A stretch of DNA of 64,000 bases from Mycoplasmopsis columbinasalis. GTDB taxonomy: Bacteria > Bacillota_I > Bacilli_A > Mycoplasmatales > Metamycoplasmataceae. The notes beneath the pieces are model-generated. The model did no database searches and was not told the origin of the DNA. It saw only the letters and a list, made by a program, of their open reading frames with translations. Location: positions 372,001 to 436,000 of the forward strand of contig NZ_LR215043.1 of NCBI RefSeq assembly GCF_900660705.1, written 5' to 3'. The translations under genes and the position numbers were made by a program. Of this stretch, positions 10,988-22,891 are shown in pieces; position 1 is the first letter of the stretch; each line of letters begins with the position of its first letter.

Positions 10988-12560
10988 TAGTGGTTACCCC
11001 AGTGGTTCATCCAAATTTAAAACTTTTGGCCGCAACACAAGCGACAAAAATACTCCAAATACGCAACGCGCTAATTTTGTTGCAGGCCAAAGTGTTGTAA
11101 CAAACAATGTTGTTGCTAACATAACAAATAACCCAACACTTGAAAAACAAGTGTTGGCTTTAATTTTCGAAAATCAACGGAACGCTTACAATTTAATCCC
11201 TTACCTTGAAGAAGATGATTTTTTTACTGCTGAATATCAGTTGCTTTTCAACATCTTCAAGGCCCTTTTTGATACTAACCAACTTATCAACACTATTTCC
11301 GTACTTGAGTTTGCTAAAAAGTACGGTTACAACAAAGTTGATCTCAGTTTACTCAACTCATTAGTAGTAAGTAACACCTTTGAAGGCAACATTACTTACT
11401 ATTTACAAGAACTCGAACGCTTAACCATTTTACGTAAAATGCAAGCTGGTTTAGTTTCTGTGTTAAACCAAATTCAAGGCAATCCTGCCGCTGAACCGGC
11501 TAAACTGCAAGATGAACTCAATAATTTGATGTACGACCTAGGCCGTCGTAATTTTGGTGCTGACTTTGCCACAGCTAAAAAAGTTAGTGACGAATACTTT
11601 GCGAACTTAGAAAAACGGCACAATGCTACTGCTGAAATTACTGGTGTGCCAACTGGTTACCGTAAATACGATGCACTCAACCAGGGAATGCAGCCTAATG
11701 AACTCATCATTCTGGCAGCCCGGCCAGGTATGGGTAAAACCGCATTCGCCTTGAACATTGCTTTAAATGTTGCCAAGTTAAAATTTCAAGAAAACGACCC
11801 AAACAAACACCACAACGTGGCCTTCTTTTCACTTGAAATGAGCCCCGAACAATTAATGGGACGGATTTATAGTATTTTGACGGGTATTAATGGTAACAAA
11901 CTGAAAGAAGCTAAACATCTCACTGACCAAGAAATGATGTATATTTACACCAAAAAAACCAAAGAAATTGATAAACTCAATCTCTTTATTGATGATTCAG
12001 GTACTAACACCATTAACGAAATTATCTGAAAATGTCGCAGGTTACACAAACTCCACCCGCTCGACTTAATTGTGGTTGACTATTTACAATTAATTAATGT
12101 TGAGAGATGGAGCAATGGGGAAAATCGTCAAAACGAAATTACCAGAATCTCGCGGGCACTCAAGTTACTAGCCAAAGACCTCCACATTCCCGTGATTGCA
12201 CTGTCACAGCTCTCACGTGAAGTGGAACGTCGTGAAGACAAACGACCACTTCTTGCCGACTTGCGTGAATCTGGCGCCATCGAACAAGATGCTGACGTGG
12301 TAATGTTTCTCTACCGCGATAGTTATTACGAACGTCCTAAAAATAATCCGCAAGAAAATCCAACCAATTTATCTGAAGCTGAACAAGAAGCACGCGACAT
12401 TACTGTGGTGAACTTGATTGTAGCCAAAAATAGAAATGGTTCTAGAGACGATATTCCGTTACTCTTCAACTTAGCGCAAGGTCGCTTTTTAGATATGGAC
12501 TTACAAAAATTAGCTGACCAAATTAGTGGGCGCGTTCGTCCTGAGGAAGTGTACTTATAA
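10977..12560 (+). CDS. dnaB: Replicative DNA helicase
   Basis: The hexameric helicase that unwinds DNA at the fork. 527 residues: N-terminal helical domain beginning at NPTLEKQVLALIF, linker, then RecA-like ATPase with Walker A AARPGMGKTAFALN (~residue 245), SLEMSPEQL, Walker B LIVVDYLQLI, and the ALSQLSREVERR/RDS block near the end. The ~45 residues before NPTLEK are polar and low-complexity. One TGA-Trp occurs at 12027. The stop overlaps the next ATG by one base (TAATG). Confidence 0.97.
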
Positions 12561-13828
12561 TGGGACTTGTAATTTTAGTGATTTTACTTGTGCTTTTAAT
12601 TATAGGTAGTAGCATTTTTAGTGCTGCCGAAACTGCTTATACTTCGCTTAACCCAGGCAAAATTGAGACCTTAGTAGCTAAGAAAAAATTTGGTTACAAA
12701 CTCATTAAAGCACAACATAAATATTTCAACCAAACCTTAGCAACTATTTTAATTTGCAACAACTTAGTTAACATTGCTGCTTCCTCTTTAATTTCCTATA
12801 TTTTTAGTGCTCATGTTAACGTCGGAGACTATAACGTACTAATATCCACCGTTGTAATGACACCAATTTTGGTGATTTTTGGTGAAATTATTCCCAAAAT
12901 TATTGCTAAATATCATCCCATTTGAACTGCCCAAACTTTATGCTACCCATTAGTTTACTTTTACTATCTTTTTTGAATTTTTACCTTTCCAATTAGTAAA
13001 ATTGGCAAGAAAATTTACATCACCAACACCGAAGAAGATGTCAAAAACTTAATTGATGTTGCTCAAAATGAGGGTGTGCTAGAAACCAATGAAAGTAAAA
13101 TGGCACAAAATGCCTTAGACTTAGACAGTGTGAAAGTTCGCCGTCATTTCGTTAAGGTTAAAGACGTAACTTTTCTCGACATCGATGACAACATCACACA
13201 TGCTCAAGAAGTTTTTAAAGAAACTAACTATAGTAGGCTACCAGTCCGTAACAAAGATGGTAATTTTTTAGGTATTGTGTTGCTCAAAGATATTTTTTAC
13301 GCCACGCGTGGGAGTTTAAGTAAACACATTAAAAGTGCGCCTACTATCAGCGCCAATATTTCGCTCGCGAAAGCTTTAGAGGTATTGCGTAGGCATAAAG
13401 CGCAAATGGCCTTTGTGACAGATAACAACGCATCAGCTGATGTTATAGGAATTATTACTATTGAAGATATTCTCGAAGAAATTGTCGGCGAAATTTACGA
13501 CGAGCACGATGAAGACGAATGGAAAGAAATTTCTGCTATTAGTTTAGAGCTTTACCACGTGCTTAGCAACGTACCAATGAAGGAAATTCTTAAAGAACTT
13601 GAAGTGCAAATGAATATTTCGAAAAAAGAACTTTCATTGCCACTGAAAACTTTTTTAGAAAATCGCACTAAGAAACAAATAAGCAAAAGTACCGAATATT
13701 CTGTTGATGACGTCACTTTTAAACCATTAAAAATGGTAAGCAAAAAACCAATCGTTTGAACCATTGAGGTATCACTGGGAAACAAAGTTGAAAACTTTGA
13801 CGAAATTCCAGATTTTACTGGTTTCTAA
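12560..13828 (+). CDS. CNNM/CorC-type membrane protein with CBS domains
   Basis: A 422-residue hemolysin-C/CorC-like protein, possibly involved in Mg2+ or other cation transport. The N-terminal DUF21 domain has about three or four membrane segments and the family motifs SAAETAYTSL and FGEIIPK. Two CBS motifs follow (around residues 210-330), with SRLPVRNKDGNFLGIVLLKD and IGIITIEDILEEIVGEIYDE, then an altered C-terminal CorC domain. Translationally coupled to dnaB by a TAATG overlap. Confidence 0.9.
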
Positions 13829-13852
13829 TAATTTTATAACTAAATTTACTCG

Positions 13853-13883
13853 AAATGACTGTGTCTTGCTATGCAGTCATTTT
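13853..13883 (+). terminator. Terminator of the gdpP-dnaB-CorC transcript
   Basis: Inverted repeat AAATGACTG ... CAGTCATTT with a 12-nt loop, followed by T-rich sequence, 24 nt after the CorC-like stop codon. Confidence 0.65.
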
Positions 13884-13906
13884 AATATTATTTTTATAAA
13901 TTGTTA

Positions 13907-13912
13907 TATAAT
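13907..13912 (+). promoter_or_regulatory. -10 box of tRNA-Arg(TCT)
   Basis: TATAAT sits 11 nt before the mature tRNA 5' end, the usual distance for a short leader. Confidence 0.6.
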
Positions 13913-13923
13913 AACTTGTGCGT

Positions 13924-14000
13924 GGTCGCGTAGCTCAGTAGGATAGAGCACAAGCCTTCTAAGCTTGTTGTCAGAGGTTCGAATCCTCTCGTGATCGCCA
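13924..14000 (+). tRNA. tRNA-Arg, anticodon TCT
   Basis: Full cloverleaf: acceptor GGTCGCG pairs with CGTGATC (two G-U), D stem GCTC/GAGC, anticodon stem CAAGC/GCTTG with loop CTTCTAA, T arm AGAGG-TTCGAAT-CCTCT, discriminator G and encoded CCA. Reads AGA (and possibly AGG), the main Arg codons in this AT-rich genome. Confidence 0.96.
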
Positions 14001-14026
14001 TTTTTTATTGCCTTAAATGGCCGAAA

Positions 14027-14043
14027 ATGTAATAATATTACAT
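14027..14043. repeat. Perfect palindrome between the tRNA genes
   Basis: ATGTAATA-A-TATTACAT, immediately before the second tRNA. It may simply contain the -10 region of that tRNA (TAATAT) but the perfect symmetry is notable. Confidence 0.5.
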
Positions 14044-14049
14044 AGGTTT

Positions 14050-14126
14050 GTCCGTATAGCTCAGTAGGATAGAGCACAAGCCTCCTAAGCTTGGGGTGGC
14101 AGGTTCGATTCCTGTTGCGGACGCCA
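14050..14126 (+). tRNA. tRNA-Arg, anticodon CCT
   Basis: Cloverleaf: acceptor GTCCGTA/TGCGGAC, D arm and anticodon stem identical to the preceding tRNA, anticodon loop CTCCTAA, T arm GCAGG-TTCGATT-CCTGT, discriminator G and CCA. Reads AGG. The shared D and anticodon arms point to origin by tandem duplication followed by anticodon change. Confidence 0.95.
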
Positions 14127-14324
14127 TTTTTTTATGTCGTTTTTTGAGAATTAATTTACTGATTTTTCCAAAAAAGACTATTTTATAGGCATAAAATGCA
14201 AACACTAAATTTACGTTGATTTAATTTTTAATGAATTAATTGGAACAACTTTTAATTTAGAATTGGATTTTAGCTGTTTTAATTCCCTTCACTTAGTTTT
14301 TATTAAAAAGTGAAAAATTTGAAA

Positions 14325-14348
14325 ATAAAAAGCACAACTTTTTGTGCT
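14325..14348 (-). terminator. Terminator of the dNK-hpt transcript
   Basis: On the minus strand AGCACAA-AAAG-TTGTGCT is followed by TTTTTATTTT. It lies 18 nt after the hpt stop. Between tRNA-Arg(CCT) and this hairpin (14127-14324) no gene is seen. Confidence 0.75.
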
Positions 14349-14365
14349 CTTACTTTAAAAATTAA

Positions 14366-14911
14366 TTACAAATACTTTTTATTAAATACACCAACATAAG
14401 GGATATTGCGTAATTTTTCTTTATAGTCCAAACCAAAGCCAACTAAAAATTCATCTGGCACCGAAAAACCATACATATCAGGTTCAATTGGATATTTACG
14501 ATTCATTTTTTTGTCTAACAAAGTTAAAATTTTCAAAGACTTAGGTTTTCTTACTGACAGAAGTTCTTTAATTCTTGCTAAAGTAATACCTGAATCGATA
14601 ATTTCTTCAACAATTAGAACATCTTTACCTTCAATTTCTTGATTTAAGTCCATAATAATTTTGACATTGCCACTAGATTTGTCTGCTCCGTTATAACTAG
14701 AAGCAACCATAAAATCTAAGGCATGATCTACTGTAATATCTTTGATTAATTGCGCTAAAAAGGGAATTGAACCTTTAAGTAAAGATACTAATAAAAGTTC
14801 TTTGCTGTCTTTATAAGTTTCATTGACTCAGTGGGCAAGTTCTTTGATTTTATTCTCAAGTTCAGTTTGTGTGTAAAGCACTTTTTCAATTCTTGGATCA
14901 ATTTGGGACAT
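14366..14911 (-). CDS. hpt: Hypoxanthine phosphoribosyltransferase
   Basis: Salvages hypoxanthine/guanine to IMP/GMP using PRPP; mycoplasmas cannot make purines. 181 residues with the PRPP loop VLIVEEIIDSGITL, LVSLLKGSIPFLAQL near residue 45 and YGFSVPDEFLVGFGLDY near the C-terminus. The start has a strong AAAGGAG Shine-Dalgarno lying in the end of the preceding kinase gene (6-nt gap), so it is in the same operon as the two deoxynucleoside kinases. Confidence 0.96.
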
Positions 14912-14917
14912 AGTTTA

Positions 14918-15583
14918 TTATCTCCTTTGTAGTTGGCTAAAATCAAATGTTTCAACTAAAATTAACGCTTCTGCAAAAATTTGTTCTTGCGTTTTGTTGT
15001 TGCAATTAATAATGTGATAAGGTATTTTGTATTTGTTGCACAAAGCTATGAACATCTCTTTGTAAAAATCGTGTAAACGCATAAAGTAGCGTAAGTTTTG
15101 ATCAAAATTTTCAACTTCGCTTGCACGATTACGTTTGAAAACACGTTCTTTAAAGGTTTCAAAAGAAATATCAAGAAAAATTGCAAAATCAGGATTTTCA
15201 CTTGGACTAACAATTTGATGAAACATCGCGTCAAATCCTTTTAAGTATTTCAGATTTTTTTCTGATAAATTTGCCGCCGCAAATATATAGTGTTCAAGAT
15301 TAAAACGATCAAGAAAAATGTGATTTTTATCGAATTGATAACCTTGCGCTTTGAAATCAGCAATTGTTTTTTGAAATTTAGCAGACAAACTTTCAATAAT
15401 GTAAGCCTGAAAACCTATATCAATATTAGGTTGTTTTTCGTACAATCATTTTAAAAAAATATTGAAGACATCATCGTCTTCTTCGAATTCAACCATCATC
15501 ATGGAGTTACGATAATATTTATGTAAAGCCGTTGCTAAGGTAGACTTACCAGCTCCAATCATTCCACTAATTGCAATTACCAT
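14918..15583 (-). CDS. Deoxynucleoside kinase (copy 2)
   Basis: Phosphorylates deoxynucleosides for DNA precursor salvage. 221 residues, dGK/dAK family: P-loop ISGMIGAGKST at residues ~4-14, HIFLDRFNLEHYIFA (DRF/ERS motif) and an FKERVFKRNR lid. It is about half identical to the gene immediately upstream; specificity (dA, dG or dC) cannot be told from sequence alone. ATG overlaps nothing but sits 2 nt after the upstream stop, with GAGG just before. Confidence 0.9.
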
Positions 15584-15585
15584 CA

Positions 15586-16260
15586 CTAAACCTCGTTGTA
15601 TCTAGTTTTCTTAGAAAAATCATATTCATCAATTATTTTTTTCACTTTGACAAATACTTCTTCAGAAGTGAGGTTGTTAGTGTCAATAATTACATAATCT
15701 AGAGCGTATTTATTAGCTTGTTTAATAAACAAATCTTTGTATAAAGAATACAGTTTTTTAAAATACTCGACATTATTGTCTCAGTTTTTAATTTCAACTT
15801 CACGTCCACGTGCAAACAATCTTTGTTTGAACGTGTCAAAACTCATATCTAAATAAATGGCCAAATCAGGAGTTTCGCTTGGAGTTATGATGTGTGTGAA
15901 CAATTCGTCGTAACCAGCTAAGTACTTAGGGCCTTTTGGTTGCAAATTAACGTTGGCAAAAATGTAGTGTTCAATACTAAAGCGATCGAGAAAAATGTGA
16001 TGTTCACGAAAGTTGTGACCGCTTTGTTTGAATTCTTCAATTAATTGTTCTAATTTTGAAGAATGATTTTCCACAACATATGATTGAAACCCAATAGTTA
16101 AATTAGGTTTTTTTTCATACAATCATTTAAGAAAAGTGTTAAACACTTCATCATTTTCGTTATATTCGCGCAAAACCATCGAACGCTCATAAGTTTCGGC
16201 TAACTTTTGCGTTAAAGTACTCTTACCGGCACCAATCATTCCACTAATTCCAATTAACAT
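15586..16260 (-). CDS. Deoxynucleoside kinase (copy 1)
   Basis: 224 residues, paralogous to its downstream neighbour: ISGMIGAGKST P-loop, HIFLDRFSIEHYIFA, FKQRLFARGRE lid. One Trp is a TGA at 15781. Together with hpt it forms a nucleoside salvage cluster, sensible for an organism with surface nucleases. The pair arose by tandem duplication; divergence suggests different substrates. Confidence 0.9.
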
Positions 16261-16302
16261 AAATAAAATTACTCCTTCATTTTAATTTCTTAAGTTTTTA
16301 AA

Positions 16303-16788
16303 TTAATATTCAATGTTCAAAATTTTAATTTGGTATTTTACAGCAACATCGACTTCAGTAACTTCACCAACTTCAGCTTCCATAATTGCTTTAGCAATTG
16401 GAGATTCGTTTGAAATTTTATTTTCAAAAGGGTTTGAATCGTGACTGCCCATAATAGTAACCACATATTCTTTATTATTTGAAAGATTCAAATAAGTTAC
16501 TTTAGCACCAATGCCAGCTTTTTTGTCACGATTAACTTCACTTTGGTCAATGATTTGCGCTTTGTCTAAAATTGCTTCAAGTTCTAAAATTTTGTTTTCA
16601 ATTAAAGCTTGTTTATCTCTTGCAGCGTCATATTCAGCATTTTCTGAAAGGTCACCTTGTGCACGAGCCTCTTTAAGTTCTAACTGAATTGCTGGTCTTT
16701 GAACTTGAACTAAATTAAGATATTCTTGTTTGTATTTATCAAAAGTATCTTGCGTTAACAAAATCGTATCGTTTTTCTTGTTTGGCAT
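16303..16788 (-). CDS. greA: Transcription elongation factor GreA
   Basis: Stimulates transcript cleavage by stalled RNA polymerase. 161 residues: N-terminal coiled coil with the typical GDLSENAEYDAARDKQ tip (acidic residues present) and a C-terminal domain with GAKVTYLNL and NESPIAKAIM. Shine-Dalgarno AAAGGAGA precedes the ATG. Confidence 0.97.
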   Translation of the reverse strand: MPNKKNDTILLTQDTFDKYKQEYLNLVQVQRPAIQLELKEARAQGDLSENAEYDAARDKQALIENKILELEAILDKAQIIDQSEVNRDKKAGIGAKVTYLNLSNNKEYVVTIMGSHDSNPFENKISNESPIAKAIMEAEVGEVTEVDVAVKYQIKILNIEY

Positions 16789-16862
16789 ATATCTCCTTTA
16801 TTTAGTTTTGAGTGAATGAGTATTTATGAATTTTACTTAAGAAATTTTTGAGATAAAGGTTT

Positions 16863-17570
16863 TTATGATTTTACTATGTAAAGGAATTTACTTTTCACAG
16901 GACTTACTTCGTAACGAATATTTTCAGTTTTTAATAAGGCTGTTAATTCTTTCAAAGTTTTGAGTGATGTAGAATTTTGAATGATTATAAGCATTCCGTT
17001 TGGACGTAAATTTTGATAATAATTTTTATAATAATAAAGATTAGCTTGTGTTGCGTTGGCGACTATAATTAAGTTATATTCGCCGACTTCTTCTTTTAAA
17101 ATTTTTGGTGGTTTTTTAAAGAATTCAGGAAAATCTAAGACTGCACGGTTTCAATTTTCTTTGTCTATTTTTTCAGGCAACCAAGCAGTTTCACCATAAC
17201 CGCAATGATTTAAAGAGGCGTATTCAAATTCGACATTTGAACCTATTAATAAAGCGCTTTCGGCATAATTTACGTAAGTAGTATTGACAATATGTTCAAG
17301 ATCTTCATCTTTAATCTTAGGGACTAAATAGGGTCTTAATTCGTCGGGTAAAAAACCAAATTCTTCACCCCGTGTTTCTAAAATAATTCGTTTTGCTTCT
17401 TGTTTTTCTTTAGCTAACAAATCTGATTTAATCCGTTTAACTTTTAAAAATAGTATCGTGCAAATAATTATTGCTAAAACAACAATTACAATGGCAGATG
17501 CTAGCAAACCATATTTTAGTCCTGCACTTAACCCACTTGATTCTGGATTTGAAAAACTAGGTTGGTTCAT
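16863..17570 (-). CDS. Membrane-anchored methyltransferase-like protein
   Basis: 235 residues. A single membrane segment (~residues 18-43) is followed by a charged linker and a soluble domain resembling a class I SAM methyltransferase of the O-methyltransferase type: a LIIVANATQANLYYYKNYY segment and LRPNGMLIIIQNS, which match the late strands of that fold. A clear SAM-binding glycine loop is not obvious. I prefer ATG 17570 (AAAGGA 8 nt upstream) over ATG 17591. Overlaps the end of ruvX by 14 nt. Similar genes are annotated as putative methyltransferases in other mycoplasmas; substrate unknown. Confidence 0.7.
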
Positions 17571-17997
17571 TGCCAAATTCCTTTCCGCCATACTCTAAAA
17601 AGTCTTGCAAAATTAAAGTTGCCGACAAAGTGTCTTTATGTTTTTTTCTCTTTTTGATTGACATTTTTGCGCTTTTTAAAATTGATGTGGCTTTTATGGT
17701 TGTGCCATATTCATTTACTAAATACACTTTTAATGAAAAAGATTTTTGTAAATCTTTGGCAAATTGTTCAACCATTTCTGTACGTTCACTTTTAGCGCCA
17801 TTACTACGTAAAGGGTAGCCAAGAATTAAAGCATCTATTTCGTAAATTTTTAACAAACCAGAAATTTCAGATATAACTACTGCAAAGTCTTGTTCGTCAA
17901 ATTGAATTGTTTTTAAATTACTTGCAATAATGCCATTTTCATCACTAAGTGCAAAACCGCAAGTTTTTGTTCCAAGATCTAATGCTAACTTACGCAT
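17557..17997 (-). CDS. ruvX: Holliday junction resolvase-like YqgF/RuvX
   Basis: 146 residues, RNase H-like fold, needed for 16S rRNA 5'-end processing in E. coli. Motifs: LALDLGTKTCGFALSD at the N-terminus, LILGYPLRSNG mid-protein and KDTLSATLILQDFLEY with the C-terminal Asp. Start overlaps the last codons of alaS by 8 nt. Confidence 0.92.
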   Translation of the reverse strand: MRKLALDLGTKTCGFALSDENGIIASNLKTIQFDEQDFAVVISEISGLLKIYEIDALILGYPLRSNGAKSERTEMVEQFAKDLQKSFSLKVYLVNEYGTTIKATSILKSAKMSIKKRKKHKDTLSATLILQDFLEYGGKEFGNEPT

Positions 17998-20620
17998 TAA
18001 AGATTAATTCCTTAATTTTTGCGCTTAAATTTGCTTGTTTAGGAACTTTTCCCATCGCAAGTACTGGTGAACCGCCACCCTTGCCGTTCAAAGCTTTTGC
18101 AATTTTTTGAAAGATTAAATTAGAGTTCTCAACTTTGGTTGCAACCACCAATAAAGTTTCATTTTCGCTCGACTCAGAACCTGCAAAAATATAGACATTT
18201 GGATATTTTTCTCTTAAAGTTGAAGCAATAACTTTAACTTGACTAGCAGGCAATTCAAAATTGAAGTAAACATTTTTACTATTTAAACTTTGAAATTCGA
18301 TTGTTTCATAGTCAAATTCAATGTTTGATTTTTCTTTATTGACAACTTTAAAGTCTTCGCGAGCTTGCAGAATTAAATCTAGAATTTGCTTATATTTTTG
18401 TTCTGCATCTAAACCAGTTAAAGAATACTTCAAGTCATATTTTGGATCCAAAGCTTTAATTTTAGCAACAATGTTTTGTAACTCTGATTCGTAGAATTCT
18501 GCTTGTTTACTGTAGTATTCGTCAACTAATTTGTTAGAAGTTACAACTCTAATTCTAAAAATTCCTGCTTGTTTTTTCTCAACTGAAACAATCTTAAATT
18601 TTTCAATTTGTGCAGAGTGGTCCAAGTGTGTACCGCCACATAAATCACTAGTTACATCACCTCACTTAACCACGCGCACATGTTTTGGATCCATGTATTC
18701 TGTTTCTTGCAGAGTCATAATAACACCAAGTTCTTTAGCTTTCTCAGTGGTGGTTACGTAATAATCACGTTTAATGTCACGCGCAATTATTTCTGCCATC
18801 ATTTTCTCAACTTCAGCAATTTGTTCATCAGTTGGTTTTTCATCTGCTGGAAAGTCAAAAGTAAAACGATCATAAGTAATGTCTGAACCTAATTGTTCAA
18901 TTTGAGGCCCTAAAACTTTGCGCAAACAACTAAAGACTAAGTGTGTTGATGAGTGCCCACGTGCTAAATTTAGTCTTTTGTCGGCATCAACATAACACTC
19001 AATTGGGTCTTCGTTATTAATTTCGCCTTCAACTTTATGAATATGATTAGCGAACTTATCTTTAAACACGTCTAAAACTTTAATCTTTTTGCCATTTTGA
19101 ACCATATAACCTTCGTCGTGGTTTTGGCCACCCGAAGTTGCATAAAACGGTGTTTTGTCAAGCACTAAGTAAGCAATACCATTAGCATGTGTTATTTCTT
19201 TTTCAGAATCAAGCAACATCAACACATTGGCAGTTCCATCTAAGTAGTCATATCCAGTAAATTGGTCAATTTTATCTTCAATTAAAGTGAGCGAATTCAA
19301 AACATTCTGCATACCTTCAACTTTTTCACCACGTGATTTTTGAACGTGTTCGGCTCTTGCTTGTTCAAATTCTTTTAAGTTGACAGTCATGCCTGAAGCT
19401 TTTACGATTTCAGTGGTCAATTCAATTGGAAAACCATATGTATCTAACATTTTGAATGCTAAATAACCATCAAGCTCCTTAGTATTGGTTGAAAGGAATT
19501 GTTCAAGAATACTGCGACCTTTTTCAATAGTTTTGTGAAATAAAATTTCTTCATCTTGAATAGCTTTTGCTACTGGTTCTACATCGTATTCAAAAGGCAA
19601 TGAATCTTTAACAACTTGAACTAATTTGTACATAAAAGGTTCGCGAATTTCAAGTTGCATACCTTTATAAATGGCACGACGAATCAATCTCCGAATAATG
19701 TAACCCCGACCAACATTTGAGACTTTTGCCCCATCAGCAATTGCGTTTACAGCAGTTCTTGCGTGGTCAGCAATAATTTTGAAGTTTTGGTTAATTAACT
19801 CTTGTGCTTGGTTTTTCACAAAATAGTTATTGACATCGTATCTAAAACGAGTAAAACTTTCAATTTTTTTAATAATGCCGCTAAAAAGATCTGAATCATA
19901 GTTAGTTGGTGCATCCTGCATAATCGATGCAATTCTTTCTAAACCAGCACCAGTATCAATGTTTTTTTGTTTGAGTTCGGTGTAATTGTTTTCACCATCG
20001 TTATTAAATGTTGAAAAAACAATGTTTCAAATTTCAATGTAACGGTCGTTTTCGATGTCGTTGGCAAGCAATTCGATTCCACGTTGGTCGTATTTTTCAC
20101 CACGATCATAAAAAATTTCTGTATTTGGTCCACAAGGGCCATTACCCACATCTCAAAAGTTGGTATCTCTGCCGCCAGGAATAAGATGGTCTTCACTCAC
20201 GCCACACGCTTTTCAAAGTTCCTTAGTTTCTAAGTCATCACGAAAGTAAGTGAAATAAAGTTTGTTTTGATCAAGTTTTAACACTTGTGTAAGGTATTCT
20301 CAGCCAAAAGCAATGGCTTCTTTCTTGAAGTAATCGCCAATTGAAAAATTACCAAGCATTTCAAAAAATGTATGGTGACGCGCTGTCACACCAACATTTT
20401 CAATATCGTTAGTTCTAATGGCTTTTTGACTATTAACCAATCTTGGTGCAGGTGGTTTCTTCTTGCCAGAAAAATAATCTTTTAAAGTAGCTACTCCAGA
20501 ATTAATTCATAAAAGTGAAGGATCTTTTACCGGAATTAAAGATTTAGAAGGTACTTCTAAGTGTTGTTTGCTTTTAAAAAAGTCAATTCAACTTTTTCTA
20601 ATTTCTTTCGATGTCATCAT
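17990..20620 (-). CDS. alaS: Alanyl-tRNA synthetase
   Basis: 876 residues, full length. Class II core: [31 protein letters not shown] (motif 1-2) and GAGLERIA (motif 3). The editing domain has [10 protein letters not shown] and the zinc motif CGGTH (~residue 660). The C-terminal DHHA1-like part has [13 protein letters not shown]. Several Trp are TGA (for example 18662). Start chosen at the first of two adjacent ATGs, 7 nt after AGAGGA. It lies 12 nt after mnmA, so mnmA-alaS-ruvX-methyltransferase looks like one operon. Confidence 0.97.
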
Positions 20621-20632
20621 AATTAGTTCCTC

Positions 20633-21972
<1,340 letters not shown>

Positions 21973-21997
21973 TTAAAAAAAGTGGATAAACCACTTT
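21973..21997 (-). terminator. Terminator of rpsT
   Basis: Minus-strand AAAGTGG-TTTAT-CCACTTT followed by TTTTTT, 16 nt past the rpsT stop. Confidence 0.85.
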
Positions 21998-22012
21998 AGT
22001 TCTGGAAGTATG

Positions 22013-22282
22013 TTACGCTTTGTTTTTTTGCTCATTTACAAATTTGTCCAAACGAGATGACTTTCTTGAACCTTTGTTAGGGTGGAAAGTTCCTTTTTGA
22101 ACAGCAGTTGCAATTAATGAATGAGCTTTAGCAACTAATTCTACAGCTTTTTCGTCTTTAGCTAAAACAGCTTCACGAGCAGCTCTAATTGCTTTACGAA
22201 CACGAGTTTTCATCGCATTGTTTCTTACTCTGGCTTCTTCCATTTTAGCTATACTTTTTACTTTAGATTTTATGTTAGCCAT
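22013..22282 (-). CDS. rpsT: 30S ribosomal protein S20
   Basis: 89 residues, Lys/Arg/Ala-rich helical protein with MANIKSKVKSIAKMEEARVR at the N-terminus and KGTFHPNKGSRKSSRL near the end, typical of S20. AAGGGAGGTA Shine-Dalgarno. Monocistronic, with its own terminator. Confidence 0.97.
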   Translation of the reverse strand: MANIKSKVKSIAKMEEARVRNNAMKTRVRKAIRAAREAVLAKDEKAVELVAKAHSLIATAVQKGTFHPNKGSRKSSRLDKFVNEQKNKA

Positions 22283-22408
22283 AAATACCTCCCTTTTTCC
22301 TAAGATTTGTTAGTTAAAAAATTCACTAACAAGTGAAAAATCGTGATTAATTATAGCATAAATAGAAATTTTTGAAACTAAATACAAAACTTAAATTTCA
22401 GCAATAAA

Positions 22409-22429
22409 AAACACGAGTTCCTCGTGTTT
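22409..22429 (-). terminator. Terminator of ftsY-ylxM-rpmG
   Basis: Minus-strand AAACACGAG-GAA-CTCGTGTTT followed by TTTATT, just after the rpmG stop. Confidence 0.85.
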
Positions 22430-22442
22430 AGCTGAATGCAAA

Positions 22443-22595
22443 TTATTTCTTTTCTTTATGCAATGTTGATTTTTGACAAGTAGAGCAGTATTTAGCTAAT
22501 TCAATTTTTTCTGGATTGTTTTTCTTGTTCTTTTTGCTAATGTAGTTTTCATTTTTGCAAACTGTACATCCAAGTGTAAAGCCTTCTCTTGGCAT
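22443..22595 (-). CDS. rpmG: 50S ribosomal protein L33 (copy 1)
   Basis: 50 residues. Zinc-binding form: CTVC near the N-terminus and CSTC near the C-terminus, ending in THLHKEKK-like sequence (STLHKEKK). Preceded by AGAGGAGGAAGTAAG. A second L33 gene is at 36439. Confidence 0.95.
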   Translation of the reverse strand: MPREGFTLGCTVCKNENYISKKNKKNNPEKIELAKYCSTCQKSTLHKEKK

Positions 22596-22645
22596 CTTAC
22601 TTCCTCCTCTTCCAAAATTTGCTCGTAAAGTTGCTATATTATATA

Positions 22646-22891
22646 TTAAAGAGTGTTATTTTTTAACTTATTGTTTATTTTTTCTAACTTGTCAATTGCC
22701 TTTTTGACACTATCATAAGCAGCCGACCTTGTCGTAACTAACACATTAGCAATTTCTTGATAAGACAAATCTTCGAAAAACCTTAAGTGAAAAGCTTGTT
22801 TTTGTGTTTGTGTTAGTAGTGAACCGTATTTTTCATACAGTGCAATTAATTCTTCAATTACTTCAACATCTTGAATATTTTTATTGTTCAT
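22646..22891 (-). CDS. ylxM: YlxM-like helix-turn-helix protein of the SRP locus
   Basis: 81 residues, UPF0122/YlxM family, a helix-turn-helix protein reported to stimulate SRP function. [20 protein letters not shown] then [20 protein letters not shown] is a sigma-region-4-like HTH. Lies directly after ftsY with the ATG at 22891 inside the last codons of ftsY (11-nt overlap). Confidence 0.9.
   Translation of the reverse strand: MNNKNIQDVEVIEELIALYEKYGSLLTQTQKQAFHLRFFEDLSYQEIANVLVTTRSAAYDSVKKAIDKLEKINNKLKNNTL

Noticed and set aside
19939-20196. Open frame inside alaS
   Set aside because: Same strand but a different frame from alaS, which reads uninterrupted with TGA as Trp and matches the family through this segment.
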